DNA from: Linum tenue
Taxonomy: Eukaryota; Streptophyta; Magnoliopsida; Malpighiales; Linaceae
NCBI GenBank assembly: GCA_946122785.1
Contig: CAMGYJ010000006.1
Location: forward strand, 31,385,168-31,449,167
DNA length: 64,000 nucleotides
Reading direction: 5' to 3'
Positions 11,368 to 23,162 of this stretch are shown here, in pieces. How positions within the stretch are numbered: the stretch's first letter is position 1; each line of letters begins with the position of its first letter. The notes under the pieces were generated by a model that saw only the letters and a list, made by a program, of their open reading frames with translations, was not told where the DNA came from and searched no databases. The position numbers and the translations under genes were made by a program.

Positions 11368-14300
11368 CTTCATTTGGTGCGGCGCATCTGTAGAGGTCAA
11401 ACACATGGCCGGGAGATGGGATTTGCGTAGAGGGTTGGCACTATTAAACCTTATTTCACCCACTAATGACTATTTGCTACCCGCGTTCCTAAAACAATGA
11501 TCACTGAAGTAGGGTACTCGAGCGAGGGATTTCGGTTAGAAACCAGTTCACGGCTAAAGCCTTATACTCAGAAAACCCTGATTAAAGCAGCACAAAGACA
11601 CCAGAAATCACTGTCAGCATGCTTTTACAAAATGCTGAACAAGGCAAAAAACAGAAACACTGAAGTTACGGCAGGTGACAATAAAGTAAATACAAGCTTT
11701 TTGATAATTGACCAAACAAATATCCTGTGTCATAGGTCTGTAACTATTCTTCCATACCAACTGCAATCGCATTTGGAATATTTAAATGTTCGAAGCAGAG
11801 GATCCGAATCAAGATATATGAAATGTGAAATGCTAGTTGCCAGTAGCTGATCTTATTGATGGGCAAACCCTGGAACTCCCTACCAGCTACACAGCCAAGA
11901 TCCACAGTTATGTTGATGATCTGCATTCAAAATACATATGCTTGAGAGAATAATAACAGGTCTAACCCATATTGCTAACAGAAACTTAGACCAAGTCATC
12001 TTGATACCAGAGTCATCCTTCCTCGGCACAAAGGATAGAAACAAGAACAGTAAGAGTAAATTGCAAGTCAAAAGAATGACAGGGACAAAATTTTGAAGGG
12101 AGGAAAATCATGCCAATGGGAATCTAGAGTCCTAAGAGAAATTCCATGATAACTTGTGTGATAGTATATTTAACAAAGAGAGTCCTATAGATTTCATGCA
12201 TGTATTATCTCAACACAACATAGCTACTGCTGAGTGCTAAGGAAAAGGAGACTGAAATAAGCTAAGACAAGATAGAACTGTGCTCATTGAGTCACTTAAA
12301 GCTGGAAGGGTCTTCCACTATAACCACGAGATGACAAGGCCTCACTTTAATGAATGACAACGTCCATCAAGCAAATCCAGTCTTCCCACATTTCACAGGA
12401 TGCGTCCTCAATCAGGACTAACTTACGTTGATCAATAGTATTCTTTATTTGGTGATACCTATGTTAATAATATTAATTGGATATGCAAGGGTTTGATGAA
12501 GGTTAGACACAACAGCACATTAGACAGTGCTGTGGTTAAAGGCCATGCCCGCATAAATGCCAAATCAGAATCTAATAGGGTGAATTGGCATCAAAGTCTA
12601 TACCTGGCAACCAAGACTAACAAATTGGCAGCTCAAAACTTTCAAAACAAGAAACTAGCCATGGCGAAGAGCATACATTAGATTCCTTATTTGTATTTTG
12701 ACACTGCCAAGTTTATGCCCCCTTAGGTTAACCCTTTGCGATGCAAATGTTTGCTAACTAGACAACAAGAGCTTATCTATGCACTTGGCATATTGCCTCC
12801 ATGGAATTCGAACTTTAGAAAATATGAGGAAACTGACACAAAGAAGTTCTTTGATTCAAGACACAGATCCTTAAATTGAACTGAGAGTGTAAATCATCCT
12901 CCATCTGATCCTAACTCTTTTTTAACCCAAAGATAAACCCAGGGGGCAAGGCTGAGCAACACACTTACAAGACTGACCCTAACTTCTCCATCTAGTTCAG
13001 TCAAAATTCATAATCTCCAACAGCTAGTACAAAGTTGCTTGTACCAACTCTAGGCCATATCGGACGTCATTTAAGCAAGTTACTAGCGTGGAATAAGACC
13101 AATGCTATCTCAGACCCAGGAATCAGAATAAGGTCTTAGAAATCCCTTCATTCCACCAAGTGAAACTACTGCTGCATCAGCCACCCACAATGATATCATA
13201 CTTACTGCTCTCAGATTGCTAAAAAGTAAAAACAAATAACTTGCTTATCCTTAAACATTCTGTAGAAACATCAAACATGAGGCTTTCCAAACAGATCATA
13301 TGATCAAGAATGAGAAAAGGGCTATCCACTAAGAAAAAGGCTGCCTTCAAAAGTTAATACACCTTGTTCCACAAGTTATTAGCTGACTGAATAAAATCCA
13401 GGTTACATGAATTAGGAGGAGAAAAGAGTGCGAAAGAAACCATCCTTCCATCTAACCAAGCATACTACTGCGGGAATCTAATAATTGAACACGATTAGAG
13501 TGTACATGGACTGATTTTTCTACAATGGCAAAGCAAGATGAAGGACGAAGTGCATGAGCATATTCTAACAAGCAATGACAATGGCATATGCTTCACAACC
13601 TTTGCATCCCCTCATTATTGTATACGACCAGGCTGAAGCTTCCAATATAATGCACACTTTGGTAAGATCGTACTAAGTAGTAGTATGTAATATGACAAGA
13701 ATAGTAATGCAAGAGAGCTGGCACAACACTCAATTAAGACATAGTTCAATATGATGTTGCCTTTTCTCTTTTGTTCCTGTCCAGTCCACTTGTCTTAGCC
13801 ATTTGTACTTATGCTCCCTAGGTAATAAGATAAATGGAAGGAACAGCTAAGAAAGCAAATCTTGGCAATGCTTAATTTGCTCGTTTGAAGGACTAGTTGG
13901 GAGCACAGAAACCAGGGAAAAACAACATCTTAAGTATGAAGATTTAATCGCAACTTGACGATCGGACAAAGATTCATGCCTAAATCAACCTACCAAAAGA
14001 GAAAAACTTTCAGTTCCTCCTTTCATAGCTCCCCCAAACAGTAATGAAGAAATTGGAAAACAAGTAACCAAGCAGCTAGGTACCCTAAACAATGAAATTG
14101 ATGCACCGACCGTCTATATTGTGCTTACAATTACCATCTATATTTCTGCAATCAACTTTTGCCTAGTCAAATACAGTGTCTAAGTTGGGCATCGAGTGCC
14201 TACATGCACAAAAGCAATAGAATCACAAAACCTCAACTTTACATTGAATGACAGAATATGAGTAGCCAGAGGCACAAAGGATTATCTAGTTTGATTCTTT

Positions 14301-14807
14301 TCTCCTAAACTTCTGACAGCATCATAAGAACAAGAGATTATTTTTGTATGCGGATCACGAGAATCAATTCATTCTTATCAGTTGATTAGACAAAGTACAC
14401 TGATTTGATTTGCGCAAATGATAGAGCAGATGTTCTCCTCGAATCAGCAAATTCACAATGCATCAACCCAGACCTTCCCACCAACTGTGGTTGGGACCAG
14501 TTGCTATGAATTATAATCAGAGGGGAGAAAAACATCAACATGTCTTTAAGCAATTATTGCCCGAGAAACGAAAGGCAATTATTGAAACGATAAAATCACA
14601 GATTTGAACAGAAAAAAAGCACAAAACGTCGATCCCTTAGAACTTTTGACTTCTCTACCGCCAGATGAACAATCACAAGATAGTAACTTTCAACTCCCAA
14701 ATTAGTTCCTTACAAAAAACCTAGAAATATTCGAGTATCGATCATGGCTCCGAGACAAACCTAGAAATCAACCCAATCCCAGAAAATTGAACAAGCGCAT
14801 TTTGCTT
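11368..14807 (-). other. Long non-coding stretch; possible 3'-UTR intron of the downstream gene
   Basis: I find no transposon signature and no convincing protein over about 3.4 kb, which is unusual for this window. A canonical-looking minus-strand donor (GAGGTAAGC, GT at 14809-14808) sits 8 nt past the stop of the complex I gene. The stretch could therefore be a 3'-UTR intron plus a terminal non-coding exon. The acceptor is not identified and this remains an inference. Confidence 0.35.
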
Positions 14808-14810
14808 ACC
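14804..14810 (-). other. Candidate 5' splice site just after the stop codon
   Basis: Reading on the minus strand from the stop, the sequence is TGA GGGAAGAG then GTAAGC, a near-consensus plant donor. Its position suggests a 3'-UTR intron. No transcript evidence is available. Confidence 0.4.
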
Positions 14811-14817
14811 TCTTCCC

Positions 14818-15210
14818 TCATTTCTGGTAGCCACCGCCTCGGGTGTTGATATCCTCCTCCATCGCTCCCGTCAAATAAACGGGAGGGAAATCGGCAACCC
14901 CGAAGGTCTGCTCCTTCATCATCTTAACAACATCGGCCTTCTTCAAAACCGTGCGCTTGATCGGTGGACGGTTCCGGCGCTGATCCCTTGTGTGGTACTT
15001 GATGTCGAAAACGGTTTCAGGTTCGGAGGTGGGCACGATGGCCTTCAGCTTGGTTGTGGCGGGGCACTCAAGGCGATACTCAGTGGCTTTCGGGATGGCA
15101 TGCTTGTATTCCGGGTCCGCGCAAGGTCCCGTTATCTCCCATGGCTTTTTAATGTAGCGACGGAGAGTTTGGAGGAGAGTGGCTCCGGCGGCAGACGCGG
15201 GTTTCGCCAT
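14818..15210 (-). CDS. Complex I ESSS/NDUFB11-type accessory subunit (plant form)
   Basis: A single-exon frame of 130 residues begins MAKPASAAGATLLQTLRRYI. I recognise the plant proteins annotated as the ESSS subunit of mitochondrial NADH:ubiquinone oxidoreductase, a supernumerary membrane-arm subunit. The assignment is from memory. Supporting features are the basic, Ala-rich start, KKPWEITGPCADPEY (about 23-37), PKATEYRLECPA (about 41-52), the basic patch RDQRRNRPPIKR (about 76-87) and the C-terminal EEDINTRGGGYQK. The frame is open upstream to 15411, but its first 20 or so codons lie in a transposon (15351-15767), so I take the ATG at 15210. The upstream 140 bp holds a CT-rich leader (about 15235-15245 on the minus strand). 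A hAT-type element and a LINE lie directly upstream. The gene is sure; the function is moderately sure. Confidence 0.8.
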   Translation of the reverse strand: MAKPASAAGATLLQTLRRYIKKPWEITGPCADPEYKHAIPKATEYRLECPATTKLKAIVPTSEPETVFDIKYHTRDQRRNRPPIKRTVLKKADVVKMMKEQTFGVADFPPVYLTGAMEEDINTRGGGYQK

Positions 15211-15350
15211 CTGTGGATGGATGCTGAGATCGTCGGGAGAGAGAGATGTTGGCTGGAGCGACCGGAATGCGGAGGATGAAAGTGAAACAACTAGTCCATC
15301 CACAATTTGGGGGTTACGATTCAGATTTTTAGGGGTAATTTTGAAAGAGC

Positions 15351-15767
15351 CAAGGTTGTCAATCCGGCCAGTGTGTCGATTTAGCAGGTGGAATGGTTCG
15401 ACCGGTGGCACATAGTGGTTTGTGCCGGTTTATGCCGTCAATATTACAAATAAAATTATAAATATTCATATTTAAACATGACATTTAACGTCAATAGTTA
15501 AACATTTATACTTGAATCCAACAAATTACATCAATATTTAACTTTTATACTCATAAAATAAATAATAAAATTATTTCTATCAATTAAACTCACTAAAATA
15601 AGGCCATTTTACTTAGAGATTCATATATATCGAGTACTACCAAAAAAAAAAAAAAAGAGATTCATATATCGATCATGCCGGTCATATCGATGGTGTCACG
15701 CCGGTTTTATGACCGGTATCGGTTGAACCAAATTCAACCGTGGCACGCCGGCCGGCGTGACAACCAT
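15351..15767. mobile_element. hAT-type MITE in the 5' flank of the complex I gene
   Basis: It starts CAAGGTTGTCAATCCGGCC and ends GGCCGGCGTGACAACCAT, so the ends are inverted repeats of the CAAGGTTGTCA family. The target duplication GAAAGAGC is at 15343-15350 and 15768-15775. The interior is AT-rich with GGTCATA / TATGACCGG palindromic pieces. It lies 140 bp upstream of the gene's ATG. Confidence 0.85.
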
Positions 15768-15838
15768 GAAAGAGCCCAAAGAATTTTTTTTATACTATGG
15801 ATCACTTGTATTATCAAGAAATAATAAGTTAAACAATC

Positions 15839-17467
15839 TGAAACCATCCAGAATTTTCTCCTTTGCAGCCATGATGCTTCTCGAGATGAAGCTAGGTTTA
15901 TATCCAGTCTTAGCATTGAGAACATCATATTTTGGAAAATAGCTGGCTTTTAGAGTTCTTGTCATCAGTGAGTTGGGTCGAGAAAAGATTTTCCAAACTT
16001 GCTTCCCTAGCATAGCAAGATTGAAGGTGCGCAGATCCCTAGAGCCCATCCCACCATATTCCTTTTCGTCACACAGTTCCTCGGTTTCAGATGGCGTGTG
16101 GGTGATGGGGAATCAATTCGGGTTTGGGAGGATGCCTGGATCCCAGGTAAAAGCTATTTTTTCGCTGACCCTCAACCCGCCGGGATGGATTCGGATGAGC
16201 TGGTGTCTTCCCTGATTTATAAAGATAGTGGAGCTTGGGACGAAAGTAAGCTGAGGGATAAGTTTTCTCAGCTGGACTATGGGTTCATTTCAAAAATACC
16301 CTTGCGAACCCCCCTGTGCAGGGATGAGAGGGTGTGGACTGACACTGATGATGGTAACTATTCTGTCAAATCTGCCTATTGCAGGATTCGCGAGAACCAG
16401 GGCATCAATTCTACCTATTCTTTATCTCTCTCAGAGGATGAAACGGAGTTCTGGAAGGCTCTCTGGAAAACTCACATTCCACGTAAGGTTCGAATTTTTC
16501 TATGAAAATATGGAAGAGGAATCTTACCGGTTGGCTGCCATATCGAGGAATGGATTGACGAAGCCAGCACTGACTGCCCTTTCTGTGGGCTCCCAGAGAC
16601 CCAGCTCCATGCCCTCCGGGAGTGTAGTTGGATCATACATCGTTGGCAGGCATGGGAAGGAAAACAAATGTTTGAGTATGGGGAAGGTAAATCGTGTTTT
16701 GCATGGTTAAAGGAATATATGGAAAACTTCTACTACTGAGCAAATTCAGAAGTTTAGTGTGGTTTTATGGTACCTGTGGAAGGAGAGGTGTAACCACCGA
16801 AATAACAACCACAAGATCGATGAAGATCTGGTCATCACCAAAGCTCTAGGTTGGCTGCAATCTTTCCTCGAAGCTCATTCACCTACTCCCCGCAATGGAG
16901 TCGTGCTTCACGGATGGAACCCTCCCCCAGATGGAGTCTTCAAGTTGAATTCTGATGCCGGCATTTTCGGGCAGACGGGAGTGGGTTTTGGGTGTGTGAT
17001 CAGGGATTCAAGAGGAAACTTCTGTGGAGCTACTGCGAAGAAGCAGAAGGGGATCTGCAGACCCATTGAAGCCGAGGAAAAGGCGATTATGATGGGGATC
17101 CGTGAAGCAAACCGAAGAGAGTTCAGCCCGCTGATTGTGGAAACTGACTGTCAGAAGCTCATTAACAAGCTTGCGAAGGAGTAGAGTGATTCCACCAAGC
17201 TGGGCACCTGGTGTGATGAGATCAGAAGGTTGGCGAAGGTGAATGAGGGTCTATCGGGTGGTTCGACGATCTGGAGCTTTACTCCAAGGAAAAAAAATTC
17301 CCCAGCTCACTGGTTGTCTCATTCCATTTACTGTTGGGATAGACAGTTTGTGTGGGTGGATGATCCCCCATTATCTCTTCTTTGTGTATTGCAGGCCGAT
17401 TTGGGCCAGGCCCAGTTTGGACAAAGTTGATTTTTGAATGAGAAGCCTACATGTTACCATAAAAAAA
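15839..17467 (+). mobile_element. 5'-truncated LINE with an inverted 5' segment and 23-bp target duplication
   Basis: The target duplication AAGAAATAATAAG followed by TTAAACAATC occurs at 15816-15838 and 17468-17490, and the 3' copy follows an A run. Positions 15839 to about 16076 read on the minus strand as the end of a LINE reverse transcriptase (CDEKEYGGMGSRDLRTF, FNLAMLGKQVWKIF, AAKEKILDG). From about 16077 the same protein continues on the plus strand: FRWRVGDGESIRVWEDAWIPG, a zf-RVT module ending WKTHIPRKVRIF (about 16460-16500, frameshifted after), and an RNase H-like domain at 16930-17185 (FKLNSDAG, GCVIRDSRGNF, EAEEKAIMMGI, VETDCQKLINKL). The inner junction shares GGTTTCA on both sides. 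Confidence 0.92.
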
Positions 17468-17490
17468 AAGAAATAATAAGTTAAACAATC

Positions 17491-18829
17491 AAACATCCGT
17501 AGAGAGCTAGGTACCGAAATCAACCCATTATAACCTATAGGAAACAAAAAGAGGGCATTTCTAGCCATACTATGGACTACTTTATTGTTGTGCCCACCAA
17601 CAAACCGAACCTGGAACTCCAGGTACTTAATTACCTACTTGCGGATTTCCTCATAAATTGCCCCTCTATTACAATCCCAAGTGATACCTCCTTGAACATT
17701 GTCCAAAATGACCTTTGCATCACCCATAATTCTAGCCTAGAGCACTCCAGTTTCTACTTAGGTAACCAGAGCGTGGGGCGAGAGAGGGAACGGGAACGAG
17801 AACGAGAGTGTCAGAGCGTCAATTTTTAAAGAATTTAGTATTAAGAGCGTGAACAGAGCGTTAATATTATAATATTTTAAATTATTTTTAAATGTATTTA
17901 AACCAAAAACACTATTTTTACGATAAAAGTATAAGAAAAAAAATACAACAAAGAATAATTTATAACGAAAGGATACAAATATACATCTCTCCTATACAAT
18001 TAGTCATGTAGACTCCCACCGCAATTGGACTTTGTGTTTTGCACTTGTGGGCCGGTAATTTTACCATTCGAATTCTAAAGAGACAACCAAAGGGCTGAGG
18101 CCCATACGGTACCAATCAAACAAAACAAAAAGATTGCAAATTTGCAATCCCTTTATCTTCCCTACCAACAAGGCAACAATCCCTGAACTGTATCTACTTT
18201 TTGGGGAGAAGTTATCAACCTTTATAGAGAGCACTAATCCTTTATAGCCTCCATCATTCAGTCATTCTAAGAAAAAAAAAAAATATTGGACTCATCTTCT
18301 TACAATGCTTATTCTCTTCTCAATTCTCATCTTGTTCCTCTTTTGTCTTATGGATCTGATTTCCCTTTTCCAAAATTTTTATCTTTGCATGCATATATAA
18401 AATTTAGATCCATCATCATATGATGCGCTCCCTGCAGCCTCTGTCGCATGTCCGCTCGTGGCCTCCGTCTCACCATCTCCTCAATTTCCCAGGTTAGTGA
18501 TAACCCCTGTTCTCAAGTACACAAAACAGAGCAGCAGCAGGAAAAACATGGTAAATCATCGCCGACTAGAGAAAGCTTTACATAACCCAATCTATTACCG
18601 ATACTTTGGAGCTTCTCCAACCTCTTGCCGCCTCCTATATACCGAAACTTGAAGAATTCACGTTCTATAGAATCGAAGTCACACTACTAACATAAATAAT
18701 TCACGAATTTGCGGCAAATTCCCGAAAAATTGCATTTTGCCGCTTTAGAGCGGGATTGTGGGACCTAAACCCATGGATTGGGCGACCTAAGTTTCTACAC
18801 ACAAGTGAATAACTTCCCGTAGTGCTAGT
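17491..18829. other. Spacer; original upstream DNA of the complex I gene plus a dispersed repeat
   Basis: Positions 17491-17740 were contiguous with 15776-15838 before the LINE landed, so they may hold displaced upstream DNA of the complex I gene. Positions 17755-17850 (TTAGGTAACCAG, GCGAGAGAGGG, TTAGTATTAAGAGCGT) resemble 61870-61945. Nothing else was assigned up to 18829. Confidence 0.4.
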
Positions 18830-20075
18830 AATTCAGCTATCGCCGGATCCACAATCCCATCAAACAACATTCCCTTAGCTCGCACCCCCTCCTAGTAGAA
18901 TCTCTCAACACCACACCCCAATTGGATGCAAGCCACTACAAGTTGCACCATCAAAGGAACACACCGCATGTTCTTAACCCTGCTCTGCCATGTCTGAATT
19001 CACACTGCCGCCAAGTCTCCCACTTTGCAGTCGCACACGACCTGTCAGGGTCGTACCCTCCATCCACTCTGCCACCTCCGCCTTAAAATTGTTGCACTAG
19101 AACCTTACCCATGACCTGCATGCCCTAAGAAACCACCAAATTTCTAGCTTTCCAAATACGCCGCAAGAGGCAGACAACCTAACCGCACGACTAGTAGAAG
19201 CATCCCTAGCCAGATATCGCCCGCGAAAAATCGAGAAATTCTCCTGAGGCACCCAACACAACCTTCACTCTTAGCCTACCTCATCCCACAGCTTTCGTGC
19301 CACCAGACACTCCAAAAACAGTTTTTCAGGGTCTCCTCCTCAACCCAACAAACAGGGCATCTATCCAAAATTGAGACTTCCCTTCGCAGCAGAGCCTCCG
19401 TTATTGGCAAGATCTTACTGAGAATCTGCCACAAAAAATTTTTTCGCTTCGGCTAAATTAGCATATTCCAGATCTGCTTCCAAAACACCTAATCCACCAA
19501 ACAGACCTCGTGCCTCTACCTCCCCTTGTGTCGATCAATCAGCGCCTTTAACCACATCTCACCGTGTATTTGCCATATGAATCACTCCGCAAGACCAATC
19601 TTTCCGTCAAAGCCGTGCGAGGCAATAGGATGGCCTGAATTGCCCGCACCATCCTCTCAAAAAATCAATCGGAAAGACAATACATACACCAAGAACTATT
19701 GCCCGCCTTGCGTGGCATAGAATCTGTCTCCAGTCCTGACAAGAGAACGTCGTCCATAATCTCAGGAGCCCCTGGATACAACCCAAGGATCCACCTCCTA
19801 GACCGGATCAAAATAGGCTCTCTCAATCCCACATGCCAACACAACCCCTCTTTTAGCAACTCACAACCATGGAGGATACTCTGCCATCCCCAAGAAGGCG
19901 GAGACCCCATCCCCGCCTCTAGGATTGATCCATTTGAGAAATCTTTTCCTCTATAAACCTGAGCAAGTAGAGAATCAGGTTGCAATAGGATCCTCCAAGT
20001 CACTTTAGCCAAAAGAGCTTGATGGAAGAGCTCAAATCGGTGGAAGCCTAGCCCCCCGTCGCTTACTATTACACA
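18830..20075 (-). pseudogene. 5'-truncated LINE reverse transcriptase and zinc-finger remnant
   Basis: The minus strand reads GGLGFHRFELFHQALLAKV (about 20000-20060) then TWRILLQPDSLLAQVYRGK and ILEAGMGSPPSWGWQSILHG, the conserved C-terminal region of plant LINE reverse transcriptases. RSRRWILGLYPGAPEI follows. Further along (about 19270-19480), with stops, it reads like the zf-RVT segment (FLWQILSKILPITEALLRR, CPVCWVEEETLKNCFW). The product is interrupted in several places. The 3' end near 18830 is approximate and I found no target duplication. It is a different LINE from the one at 15.8 kb. Confidence 0.8.
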
Positions 20076-20535
20076 AAGAATTAAACTCCTTTCTCACTTT
20101 CTTTTACGGTCGATTTCTTTCACTCACTATGCGCCCTCTGATACTATTTCTCTAAGGGGTCATTTCCTTAATGGATTTTAAAAATGCGGGTTTTGATAAC
20201 TCCTTACCTTGACTGTTCCCTCTCACACTCCCTTTGTCGCTCTCTCACCACCACAAGATCAAACAAGTCACTCATTTGCCGCTCTCTGCTCTCTCTCACC
20301 GCCACTAGAATATTCGTCTAATCACTCCTTCAATCGTTTTCTCCTCATGGTTGATTCCCATCATACAATTTCACTGGCCACCTCTCAGATCTGCCGCACA
20401 ACAGCACCACCGCATAGATTTGGCGACAACCCTTAAAACCCACGAAGATCTACAGTTTTCTGAACGAGTAAATTTTTTTTGCCTTTTCTTTTGTAGTGGT
20501 ACTGTTTTTTCTAAACATGTACTAATTTTTTGTTT
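20076..20535. other. Spacer
   Basis: CT-rich sequence with short open frames and no recognisable domain. It ends in the TTTTTGTTT target duplication (20527-20535) of the next element. Confidence 0.5.
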
Positions 20536-22604
20536 GGCAAAATATACTTGTATAGCCATAACTTTTACGTTTTTGACAAATATAACCATAACTATCCGAA
20601 AACACAAAATAGCCAAGAAATTGGATGGTCTTGTGACAAATCTAGCCATTTCCGTTAGAGACTTTAACGGTGTTAGAAACTCCGTCAGTTAGGTTAACGC
20701 TAGGCTGATTAGGATGCCAAATCATCGGACATGTCAGCGACAACTCTACAACACTTGCCACGTTAGTGCCATATCATATTTTAATTTAAAAACAAATTAA
20801 TTAATAAATCAAAAAAATTTATCCTTCCTCTCTCTCCTCCTAGATCTATACGCTTACACACAAAAAAACAAAAAATAATAAAACAAAAAAGGAGATGATT
20901 TAAAGAATCCTCCCATCGTAATTGAAAACGTATATACCTTTTTAGAAAGAAATCAAGCTCTGCTTCCCTATTACTTTTATCCTGGTTTTTCTTTCTACTT
21001 TTAATAGCTGATTCACCAAAATTTTCTTCCATCACTTTTTCTTCATTTGCGAGAACTGATCCAAAATCCACTTGATCCTGGGGTTCTTTTTCTTCGTAGT
21101 CGAGCTTTTCTACTTCAATACATTTTTTTTTATTTCGAGATATAATCAAATTCTCATTTGTCTTTTCGTTGATTTTTTTTCATTACCATTTGCATTTACC
21201 TCTAAATTTAAAAGAAGTAAGTTGATTGGTATTACCCCGGGTTTCCTCTTATATGCGTTGGAAAGTATAACAAATTTTTGAAAGAACCAAAGTTCAAAAA
21301 GTTGCGTTCTAGCCATTTAGAATATAATTATAATTATATATATATATGTATTGTCTATAGGGAGTTTGATCTCATTCTCATAAACAACTGATTTTTTATG
21401 AATCGTTTTTTTTTTAAACTCTTCCCATCCTTTTATTTAGCATTATCCCCCCTAGATCCAATCAATCTAAATGTACGAATTCAATAGTCTGAATCATTGC
21501 ATAGAAATAGAAGGTTTTGGTTGATCTAGGTTTATGTAATTTATTATTTATTAAAGAAAATTATAAATGGATCCAATCATTCTAAATGTAAGCGTGCCCT
21601 TTCCATCCATCATCCGCCTATTCTACTCCACCGCCGCTCCAATTCTAATATGCTTACCTAGATCCCAGATCCTTCTTCTCTCTTTCAAATTTCAATCGAC
21701 AAAGAAGAACCCAAACCCAGTTCTCAAACCATCCAAAAACCCCCAAATCGAGTAGCTCATCTCCAGATTCGCCACCCATCTCAGCTTTCGTCGGAAATGG
21801 GGGAGGATGACGATTCGCCACCCTCTATTTCTGCTATTCACCGTCGGCCTTGCCCTTGTTTTGCAGGTCGGGTCATCATCTCTCCTACCCAACTCTCATC
21901 TCCACCGCAGGGTAAAGGAAGACGATGATGACGGCAATTTCGGTTCCACAAAGGACCCTGCGAATCCCCTTCCGCACAGTGGTGGGATCGGAGCGGATTC
22001 TGGAGTAGCGTAGCATACAAAAATCATAATACATGATTGCTTCCTTCTGATTCGGGCAGGATTGCACGATCTTGCTGGCAGAGAGTTTGATGCAGGTCGG
22101 GTCATCATCTCTCCTACCTAACTCTCATCTCCACTGCAGGGGTAAAGAAGACGATGATGACAACAACCACAATCGAGGATGAAGAAGTGCTAGTGGTGGT
22201 GGTATTTCAGGTGGCGATGGGTTGCGGTGGCGACTTGAGGTGCTTCTCGGCCTCGAGGGGATCCAGCCAGCGGAGAGGGTGTCGATTGAAGCATTTATTT
22301 CTAGGGATAGATTTTAGGGAAGCTTTGGAGAACAACAATGGAGGAAATAGATTTTAGGGATTTCATGTGGTTATATTGGGGATTTTGTGTTAATTTATTC
22401 TTTTTCATATAGATTTTTTTTTTATTTTTTTTTCATTTCCACAGGGTAACTCAGTGGCCAACTCATCGTCAGTCGTTAGTCCAGTCACAACGTCTACTAA
22501 CACCGTTATCAAAATAGACGAAATCAGATATTTCGTGTTTTCGAATAGATATGACTATATTTGTCAAAAACGTGAAAATTATGGCTATGCATGTGTATTT
22601 TGCC
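20536..22604. mobile_element. Mutator-type non-autonomous element with 9-bp target duplication (possible Pack-MULE)
   Basis: Long inverted ends begin GGCAAAATATACTTG on the left and, reversed, GGCAAAATACACATG on the right. They stay alignable for well over 100 bp (ATAGCCATAA, ACGTTTTTGACAAATATA, GAAAACAC, AACGGTGTTAG). The target duplication TTTTTGTTT is at 20527-20535 and 22605-22613; nine bases is the Mutator signature. There is no transposase. The interior (21590-22350) is richer in G+C, with short ATG-starting frames and a ~70-bp direct repeat (about 21862-21932 and 22089-22160). That is what a captured gene fragment could look like, but I do not recognise its source. Confidence 0.85.
21862..22160 (+). 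repeat. Internal ~70-bp direct repeat pair
   Basis: The copies start GCAGGTCGGGTCATCATC at about 21862 and 22089 and both end in a GACGATGATGAC stretch. They differ at a few positions. They lie inside the Mutator-type element. Confidence 0.75.
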
Positions 22605-22613
22605 TTTTTGTTT

Positions 22614-23162
22614 TGTTTTCTTAGTGGTATTAGTTTTTGTTGGGGGTGTTACTAAATCTACCGCCAATAGACTAAGTACTAAGGCGCTGACTAAAGGTGT
22701 TATCAGTGACGCCAACCAGTGAGCTTGACACTTGACGCTCACCACAAGTATATAAGGACGTTCAAGTCCTCCAAGGAAAGGACTTCTTCTTCTATGTCCT
22801 CACTTTCCACTTTTGACTATCTCTCAACACTTTATCTCTCTACATTTTTCTTTCAACTCTCCCCTTAAACATAAACTGACTTGATCGTCAGAGCTTAATC
22901 CGATGGGCATCCCTGACTTTTCACAGGTTCCATCCCACCCGACGAGATCGGACGAACGGATCGTGAGTCAAGCCCACACCAATAAATGATTATTGTCCAT
23001 ACCTCGAGCTAGATGGTACAAACAATTTTCTATTGTTTTGTTGTAATGGTACTAGTTTTTCTTAAATGGTACTGGTATTTTGTTGTCCTAGTAGCATGGT
23101 TTTTATGTTTTTTATAGTGGTACTAGTTTTTCTGAACTACTATTGCTTTTATTTTATGGATC
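22614..23162. other. Spacer
   Basis: AT-rich with short CT-rich stretches. No gene or element recognised. Confidence 0.5.

Noticed and set aside
15211..15411. In-frame N-terminal extension of the complex I protein (start at 15411)
   Set aside because: Its first codons fall in a MITE (15351-15767), and the family-like protein begins at the internal ATG at 15210.
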